Shown here: positions 57,346 to 64,000 of the stretch, piece by piece
Layout: each line of letters begins with the position of its first letter
Numbering within the stretch: the first letter of the stretch is position 1
Source of the DNA: Nicotiana tabacum
Lineage: Eukaryota; Streptophyta; Magnoliopsida; Solanales; Solanaceae
Assembly: GCF_000715075.1 (NCBI RefSeq)
Contig: NC_134102.1
Coordinates: 95,869,766-95,933,765 of the forward strand
DNA: 64,000 bases
Reading direction: 5' to 3'
Notes under the pieces: generated by a model
Seen by the model: only the letters and a program-made list of their open reading frames with translations
The model's database searches: none
Told to the model about the DNA's origin: nothing
Made by a program: the position numbers and the translations under genes

Positions 57346-58080
57346 AGTCACTTTTGATCATAATTTGTTTGATACCAAGTTCTCGTGCCAGTTCCAAGCC
57401 TGAAATCACAGCTTCATACCGTCTCATTGTTAGTGATTGGATAACATTTTATTGCCTGTATTATGACTTCACATGAGGGTGAAATTAAAACAATACCTAA
57501 ACCTGCTCCTTTAATATTTGAGGAACCGTTAGTAAATAGGATCCAAATCCTCGGATTAGCTCTTGTAAACACTTGTAGTTCTTTTTCTTCTTCAGGAACT
57601 AAGTTCGTGCTAAAATCCGCTACAAAATCTTCTAACACCTGCAATTGTATTGCAGTTCTAGGCTGATATATGATATCATACTCACTGAGTTTTGGTGCCC
57701 ATTTAGCTAATCTACCTGATAATTCCTGTTTATGCAGTATGTTTCTTAGTGGGAAAACAGTTATAACTGAAATAGGATAACACTAAAAGAAAGGTGGTAA
57801 CTTTCTTGATGCCATAATCAAAGCTAAAGCAAGCTTTTCTAGGCGTGGATATCCTGTCTCATCATCTAGTAAAGACTTACTAACATAATAAATTGGGGAT
57901 TGTTTACCTTTATCTTCACGTACCAATACCGCACTTACCGCAACTTCTGACACAGAAGGTAATTGATCAATCTTTTACCGGCTTTTGGTTTGGCTAACAT
58001 AGGCGAATTTGATAGATATGACTTTAGGTCCTTGAGAGCTTGTTGGCACTCGTTAGTCCATTCAAACTGATTTTGCTTTT
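57346..58080 (-). pseudogene. Ogre/Tat-type element B: RNase H, partial
   Basis: Reads VLEDFVADFSTNLVP and ILFTNGSSNIKGAGLGIVLISP (57644-57414). The catalytic Asp of FTDGSS, present in element A, is Asn here (GAC to AAC). The C-terminal part of RNase H (LVVNQMQG onward in A) is absent. About 90 percent alike by eye to 50130-50900. Confidence 0.82.
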
Positions 58081-58880
58081 TCAACACTGAAATGAATTTA
58101 AACTTTTTTCTGATGACTTTGATATAAATCTTCCCAGAACTGCTATCCTGCCTATTAATCTCTGCACTTCTTTCTTGCTCGTGAGTATATTTGGTATTTC
58201 GTCAATAGCTTTGATCTGCGCAGGATTTACTTTAATACCTCTGTTAGAAACAAGAAAGCCTAAAAACTTACCTGAAGCCACGACAAAAGCGCACTTTTCA
58301 TGGTTTAACTTCATATTATACTTGCGGAGAATCTTAAAGGTCTCGGACAAGTGTCGAAAATGATCCCCCGCCAGTGTTGACTTGACCAACATATCGTCTA
58401 TGTAGACTTCCATGGTTTTTCTCAGGTGTTCTTGAAATATTTTAGTCACCAATCTTAGATCTGTGGCTCCAGCATTTTTCAAGCCAAATGGCATGACTTT
58501 GTAACATTAAGTCCCCTCTGTCTATGATAAACGAAGATTTTTCTTCAGCTAAGGAGTCCATTTTTATCTGGTTATATCCTGAATATGCATCTAAAAAAAC
58601 TTAAAATCTCATAATCTGCGGTAGAATCAATTAACTGATCTATATGAGGTAAAAGATATGAATGTTTAGGACAAGCCTTATTTAAATTAGTATAATCTAC
58701 GCAAACGAGCCATTTTCCATTCTTTTTTGGAACCACAACGATATTAGCTAACCAGTCAGGATACTTTACCTCTCGTATTGAACCAATTTTCAAAAGCTTT
58801 CGTACCTCATCCTAGATAACTTAATTTTTGAAGGACCCTTACTTCCTTTTCTTTTGCTTGACAGGTGGGTGTAATGGATC
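58081..58880 (-). pseudogene. Ogre/Tat-type element B: reverse transcriptase
   Basis: IREVKYPDWLANIVVVPKKNGKW then VCVDYTNLNKACPKHSYLLPHIDQLID (58780-58610), a damaged stretch, then MPFGLKNAGAT (58494), the catalytic YIDDMLVKS at about 58380-58406, and GKFLGFLVSNRGIKVNP. The YIDD box is intact. A frameshift lies between 58500 and 58570. Confidence 0.88.
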
Positions 58881-59720
58881 CTCATTCATCTTATGAGTCA
58901 TCACCTCCGGTGGTATACCTGTCATATCTGATTGCGACCAAGCAAAGCAATTTGCGTTAGTACGTAAAAATTCAATTAACTTACCTTTCATTTCATGGCT
59001 CAAATTTGCTCTGATGTAAACTTTTTTGCCTGGCTAGTTGTCAAAGAGTATTACAGCTTCGAGCTCTTTGGTGGTTGATTTAATGTTATCATTTTCCTCT
59101 AGCTCTTGAATCACATCGGGTCTCAAGTCGGCATCAGTTTTCCCTTGCGTGTTTTCAGTTGAGGTTTGAAAAATGGTGTCCTCAACTATATTATGTAATT
59201 GTTATTTTGCATCTGCAGCATTGGCTAATGTGCTTGCAATTACCACCGAGTTGATACTTCATGAAGCTTGTTGATCTCCGCGGATTCGACGGATTCTCCA
59301 CTGTGACTGAAATTTGATAACTTGATGTAATGTGGATGGGACAGCATCCATATCATGAATTCATAGTCTTCCCAAAATTATGTTATAGGCCATGTCCGTG
59401 TCTTTCACCTGGAACTTTGTATCCTTGATGACCCCTTCTGCAAATGTGGTAAGTACAACTTACCCGTTCGTAACAACACTTGAATTGTCAAACCCAAACA
59501 AGGACCGTGCTTTTGGTATGACCTTATCACTAGCTTGCATTTCATTTACCACCCTTAGTAAAATGATGTTCACTGAGCTACCTGGATCAATCAAAACTCA
59601 TTTTACATTAGTATCATGTACAAGTAAAGATATTACCAGTGCATCGTTGTGAGGAATCATCAAGCCATCCACGTCTTCATCGTCGAATGTTATACTGTCA
59701 CCTTCTAAGACTTGGCGAAC
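58881..59720 (-). pseudogene. Ogre/Tat-type element B: protease and linker to RT
   Basis: A protease-like active site reads IDPGSSVNII at about 59575-59604 (minus), followed by FGFDNSSVVTNG. As in the chromoviruses above, Pro follows the active-site Asp. The stretch 58881-59300 is the poorly conserved linker to RT, read only in fragments. Confidence 0.65.
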
Positions 59721-60930
59721 TTACTTTCTGCGAGTGACAGTGACTTTTGATGTCTTTTTCACGACTGTATATGTTACTCCATTGACCTCATCTCCTCTAG
59801 TTATGACGTTAACTATTCTCTTTGGTGATGGGGGTTTTAGGGGTTCTTGTATGTTTTTCATGTATGATTGTCTCCCTTTCTCACTGAACAGATCAGTAAG
59901 ATAGCCTTGCTTCAATAAATGTTCGACCTCTCCTTGCAAAAGCCTAAATTTTACTGTTGTATGTCCATGATCATTATGAAACTCGCACCAGCAATCTAGG
60001 TTTCTTTTGTTCGGACCTGATCTCATTTCTTTTGGCCATCGCACCTTATCTCCCATACCTCTTAAAACAACCACTAATTCAGAGCTACTAATATTAAAGC
60101 TATAATACCATATTCTTGCTTGTGTACTAGGATAATTACTTTGGCCATCCCGCTCCTTTTTGAACATGGATAAAGAACACGCATCTTTTTGCCTTGATCT
60201 TGAATCAAATAAAGCATTCTCTTATTTAGATCAAGAGTTTCGTCTTGCGGGTCCCATGTACGGCTCGTACCTAGTTATACCGGACCTCCTTTCTGATTCT
60301 GAGCATCTTGAACCTGGTCTTTCTTCGGCCCTTGGCTGTGCGACTATATATTCTTCTATCTGTAACTTCATACTGTATCTATTGTACACATCGTTATGAG
60401 TTGTAGTAGGAAATTCATGCAAACTTTGGATTATGAACTATTCTCGTTCAAGTTGCTCGTGAATGCCATAGTCGCCCAGTTATCAGGTACTCGAGGCAAT
60501 ATCATCCTCTCTCGCTAGAATCTATCTACGAATTCCCTGAGCAATTATGTACTCCCTTGTTTAACCTTGAAGATGTCTTCCATTCTTTTTTCAATTTTTG
60601 AGCTCCCAAATGTGCTTTTATTAATGAATATACAAGCTCAACAAAAGAACCAATGGAATTTTCATGTAACGGAGAATACCGTGTTAACGCTCCTTCTATA
60701 AGTGTTTCGACAAGCTTTTTAAAAAAAACTGATTCGATCTCTTTCTTGGTTAAATCATTGCCTTTCACGCCGGTAGTGAATGCAGTTCTGTGATCCCGAG
60801 GGTTAGTTATTCCTTCATAATTGGTAATATCACGCATTTTACACTTTTTGGGAATTAGTAAAGGTGCCTCACTTGGCTTCTAGGGTTATTCTGAATACTT
60901 GTCAATATCCACACCTTTGATTGCGGGAGG
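59721..60930 (-). pseudogene. Ogre/Tat-type element B: gag, main part
   Basis: The capsid part includes NPRDHRTAFTTGVKGNDLTKKEIE and VYSLIKAHLGAQKLKK (60837-60526). Basic linker, then CWCEFHNDHGHTTVKFRLLQGEVEHLLKQGYL at about 60005-59910, the Tat-type zinc-knuckle region in which the final Cys appears lost (Phe in its place). A segment around 60160-60420 is rearranged or shifted. Stops interrupt it near 60160 and 60430. Confidence 0.82.
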
Positions 60931-61368
60931 CACTCTGAGTGTTTGTTCTATACAATCGCTTTGCTCCTTCAACTATTTCTACAAAGTTAGCATTAAACTT
61001 TATAAACTAGAATTATTTGGTGTACCCGACCCTCCATCGCAAGATTCATTAGGAATTTCTCCATTTCCAGAGTTATCAAGCCCCGAACACGGGCTCCCCA
61101 AAGTTCTTATATTAACTGGTGGAGGAGTTTGCACTGCATTGGGTAATCCACTAACAAAAGCCTGTAGTGCACTGTTCACGTGTTCTGCTATCAATTGCTT
61201 TAGAGCATCCTGCTCCGCTGTTTGATCGTCTCCTGGTTGATCATCAGCGCGTGAAGCAGACCTTTCAGGTGAACTTTCACGGGATTGCTGAGGGGTTCTA
61301 GTAGGTGTGTGATGTGGTGGAGTTCCACCTTTTTGGTTCAGCTGGTTGTTCTCGTTAATGGTTAACAT
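60931..61368 (-). pseudogene. Ogre/Tat-type element B: gag N-terminus
   Basis: Possible start (TTG or nearby ATG) at about 61368: NENNQLNQKGGTPPHHTPTR, acidic and Pro/Ser-rich, then EHVNSALQAFVSGLPNAVQTPPP. It ends at a stop near 61000. Counterpart of 52075-51690 in element A. Confidence 0.75.
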
Positions 61369-61412
61369 ACTTGGTCATTAAAAATAAAGTTTGGAAAGTG
61401 AACATATTATCA

Positions 61413-61432
61413 GTTTCCCGATAACTGAACCA
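61413..61432 (-). other. Putative primer binding site, element B
   Basis: The reverse complement reads TGGTTCAGTTATCGGGAAAC, three bases from the LTR at 61436. It differs from the site of element A at a few positions. Confidence 0.55.
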
Positions 61433-61435
61433 ATT

Positions 61436-62083
61436 TGTTTAACCCAAAAAAAGATTTCTCGGTCAAAGTCAATATCAAGATGAAATCGGGTTACTAATAA
61501 CTAAGATTTACTTCACTTCCACAATAAATTGAACAATAAATCAAGGAATGGAAATAAATGACAAAGAAAATATGAAACTGACTGATAATCACTCCTAAAA
61601 TTGTGGTTTAGAACCTTGATAATAAAGTAAAGAATGATTGCATAAATTTTAATAATTATCCGATGATAGAACAAATGAGGTTTCAGTTCTTATATAGGAG
61701 CATACAATTGTAACGGTTTCCTTACTTAATTTGGGCTCATTAATGACATTAATTTCCTTGATTACACGTTACCATATACAATAACGGAAGTATTTATAGC
61801 TAAAGATTTTCTGTAACTATATCGATTTCCCTTCCTTATTTATGAAAGGTTCGTGCATCTTCCTTCTTAACAGCCTTTATTCATTCTTCTCTTGTTTCTC
61901 CTTTTACAACTGTCAGGTCTGGCTTTTTTCTCAGTGTAACCTCGAGGGTGTTCCTCCCGTGCCTTTTTTCATTTTTTAACTCGTCCAATTAAGAAAGCCA
62001 CTTGTCGCTATATTGATGGTCCACGTACCATGCCCTATCACCTCGATGATGTCCACGTGTCATGTGTTTTTTCCATTAATATA
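61436..62083 (-). mobile_element. 5' LTR of element B (about 648 bp)
   Basis: TGTTTAACCC at the left, AATATA at the right (AATACA in the sister LTR 52142-52793). The order of blocks is the same: GGTTTCAGT..TTATATAGGA, GGTTCGTGCATCTTCC, CTCGAGGGTGTTCCTCCCGT, GGTCCACGTACCATGCC. No gene. Confidence 0.85.
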
Positions 62084-62484
62084 GGCATTTTGAAGGTTTT
62101 AGAATTTTTTAAGTTTGATTTGAAGTGGACTTTGGTGTTATAAATGTCTATTTGGGATTCCGAGCCTAGGAATACATTTGTATTGTGATTTGTGACTTGT
62201 ACGTAAAATGTAGCGTTATTCCGGAATGTCTAAGTGGGATTCGGACGCATTCGGTGAAACGTGAAGGTTTAAAAGTTAAGAGAGTTTAAGAAATTGAGGT
62301 TGTTATTTAATTCTTGGTTTTGATGTTGTAATTCGTGTTCCGGGCCTTTGAAGAAGTTTACATAGGGTATATAAACTTGTTAGAATGATTGGATGGGGTT
62401 CCTCGGACCTCGGGGGAGTTTTTGGTTGGTTTTGGACCACTTTTAGGCCCTTTTGAACTGCTAATATGTGATGACAGGTTTGCT

Positions 62485-62890
62485 ATTCGCAATCGAAGAG
62501 GTTTGGCCGTGATCGCGAAGAGCAAATTGTTGTTCCGTGCCTTGTGAATCATGATCACGAAAGAAAGGTCATGATCGCGTAGAAGGAATTTTCGTTGTTA
62601 GCGGTATGATTTCGGCAGCTTATGTCTTACAATTTATAAAGAATTTGTTGATGATCCAAATATGAATATTGTAGCCCTTTGGATCTAGTTTTCAACAAAT
62701 TAAACAATTGGCCATTTAGACTTTTGTACCAAAAGTTATGATCATTATACCAAAGGGTGTCTGTGAAGAAGAAAACAAAATGTGTACATCGTGATCGCGA
62801 GATTTTGACCGCGATCGCGATGAAGAAAATGATGCTGGAACATTTGTTAACTGCGATCGCATGGCTAGTGATTGCGATCGCGAAGAAGGA
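62485..62890. repeat. CpG palindromic motif array (core GCGATCGCGA)
   Basis: About ten motifs such as CGCAATCGAAG, GTGATCGCGAAG, ATGATCACGAAAG, CGTGATCGCGAG and GCGATCGCGAAG in two clusters (62485-62585 and 62790-62885), separated by AT-rich sequence. Confidence 0.88.
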
Positions 62891-63494
62891 GGCCTGGCAG
62901 GTGTATTTAACATCTAATTTCGGGATTTTGAGCTCATTTCTTCACTTTTAAGTTCTTGGAGCACATGTGGGGCGATTTGGGGTGATTCTTGAAGACCATG
63001 TTCGCCATATATCATAAGGTAAGTTATTCCTACTTGTTTCGAGTTAAATACATGCATTATATATAGATTTTAACATGGAATTTGATAGAAATTGTGAAAT
63101 TTTGGAAGAAAACCTAGAAATAGTATTTTTGGATTTTTGACCACAAAATTGGACATGGAATTAGGAATAAATTATATATTCATGATGCAATGGGTAATGT
63201 TTATCTTTGAAAATTTTTGGAATTCGGGCACTTGGGCCCGAGGGTTGACTTTGTTGACTTTTTTAGCGGGGTTGAGAATTATTATAAATTAATTATTTGT
63301 GAGTATTGGAGTATATGTTTATTGGTTTGCATGTTGTTTGACTAGTGTTTAATTGATGGGAAATGGTTTGAGGTGTTAGAGAGGCGTTGGAGCCGGTTAC
63401 GGAACTTTGGAGTGAGGTAAGTCTCCTGTCTAACCTTGTAAGGGGAAAACTATCCCCTAGGTGGTGTAATTAGTATGTGCTACTAGTTGTGGGT

Positions 63495-63532
63495 GCTACG
63501 GACCCACGAGGTGACGAGAGTCCGTACGTAGC
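63495..63532 (+). other. LTR hairpin with GGTGACGAG in the loop
   Basis: GCTACGGAC (63495-63503) pairs with GTCCGT..GTAGC (63520-63532) around CCACGAGGTGACGAGA, with a 4-nt bulge in the 3' arm. Confidence 0.7.
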
Positions 63533-64000
63533 TAAAGCATATTTATGTCCGGGTAGACTTAAGATCTTATCAGGTAATATTTGAATTATTTGAACTCTAT
63601 TTGCTAGCGTGATTAATTGAATTTATAGTTGAAATTAATTTGAGAATATATTAGGCCGAGCTTTATCACCCTGAGTTGTTTGGCGAGAAAAATTGATAAA
63701 CAGTAAAAAGTTATGTTTACTTTATGCTCCTGTACTTGTGTTGTAAGGACGTAACTCGTAACTCGATAAGATTAGGCGAATGCCTCGGCAGTATATTGAG
63801 ATGTATCTCTAGTTCGCGCCGGTCGACCCTCGGTAATGTACACACCATTCTGGATTGGGCCATACGACCTCGGCATAATCATACGTTATACCGCTAGCAG
63901 TCCGAATATTCCTAATATTTCCCTTCTATTGAGGCCTAGCATTTTATATAGTATTCCTTATCCATTTGAGATTGCACTTGATATTTCTGATCTGTGGAGA

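Larger units (their letters stand above)
62084..64000 (+). mobile_element. Plus-strand LTR, 5'-truncated, running off the window
   Basis: Starts mid-LTR (GGCATTTTGAAGGTTTTAG, aligning with about 45176 of the solo LTR). It shows the TAAACTTGTTAGAATGATTGG block (62369), palindrome array, donor-like AAGGTAAGT (63017-63025) and GAGGTAAGT (63414-63422), the GGTGACGAG hairpin and CTACGACCTCG-like sequence near 63865. The next tandem module and LTR end lie beyond the window. Confidence 0.85.

Overview
The window is plant nuclear heterochromatin, made almost entirely of nested, decayed LTR retrotransposons. The Tekay-like Ty3/gypsy chromovirus proteins, the Ogre/Tat-type element, the long (2.4-3.8 kb) LTRs, an hAT-type MITE and an LRR receptor-kinase pseudogene suggest a eudicot. 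My recall of these repeat families points to Solanaceae, possibly Nicotiana; that is inference, because no species-diagnostic gene is present. No intact protein-coding gene was found.

Layout. 1-3380: minus-strand chromovirus LTR and integrase end. At 3380 it meets, in inverted orientation, a plus-strand chromovirus (3381-6186) with its 3' LTR (6187-9350). 9384-9428: half of a tRNA-Gly gene, joined to a second plus-strand chromovirus (gag to chromodomain 9426-13850, 3' LTR 13864-16686). 16687-36615: one Ty1/copia element in four pieces, split by a solo LTR with non-canonical ends (18447-21174), a minus-strand LTR (21717-25466) and a complete but dead minus-strand chromovirus with two LTRs, PBS and PPT (25566-36110). 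36616-37699: unassigned. 37700-40469: an inverted-repeat element holding an LTR fragment truncated at both ends and a G-rich tract. 40557-41403: LRR receptor-kinase pseudogene with a 121-bp MITE. 42170-43965: second copia remnant. 43966-49872: LTR pieces, a solo LTR with perfect 5-bp target duplication (44610-47617) and a probable CACTA end. 49895-62083: two minus-strand Ogre/Tat-type elements in tandem sharing the middle LTR; the complete one carries an oppositely oriented, intron-containing gene of the putative gypsy-type transposon family (Transposase_28). 62084-64000: another plus-strand LTR.

How parts work together. Each chromovirus codes gag (zinc knuckle), aspartic protease, reverse transcriptase, RNase H, integrase and C-terminal chromodomain, between a tRNA-iMet primer site and a purine tract. 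All copies have stops or frameshifts, many of them C-to-T changes at Gln codons, as expected of methylated silent DNA. The strongest signals beyond ordinary annotation are in the LTRs. Although unequal in sequence, they share an ordered set of modules: a CpG-rich palindrome array whose core differs between copies, two splice-donor-like GGTAAGT sites, a GGTGACGAG motif in the loop of a hairpin whose stem differs between copies, a short tandem array, and a second TGACGAG in the opposite orientation.
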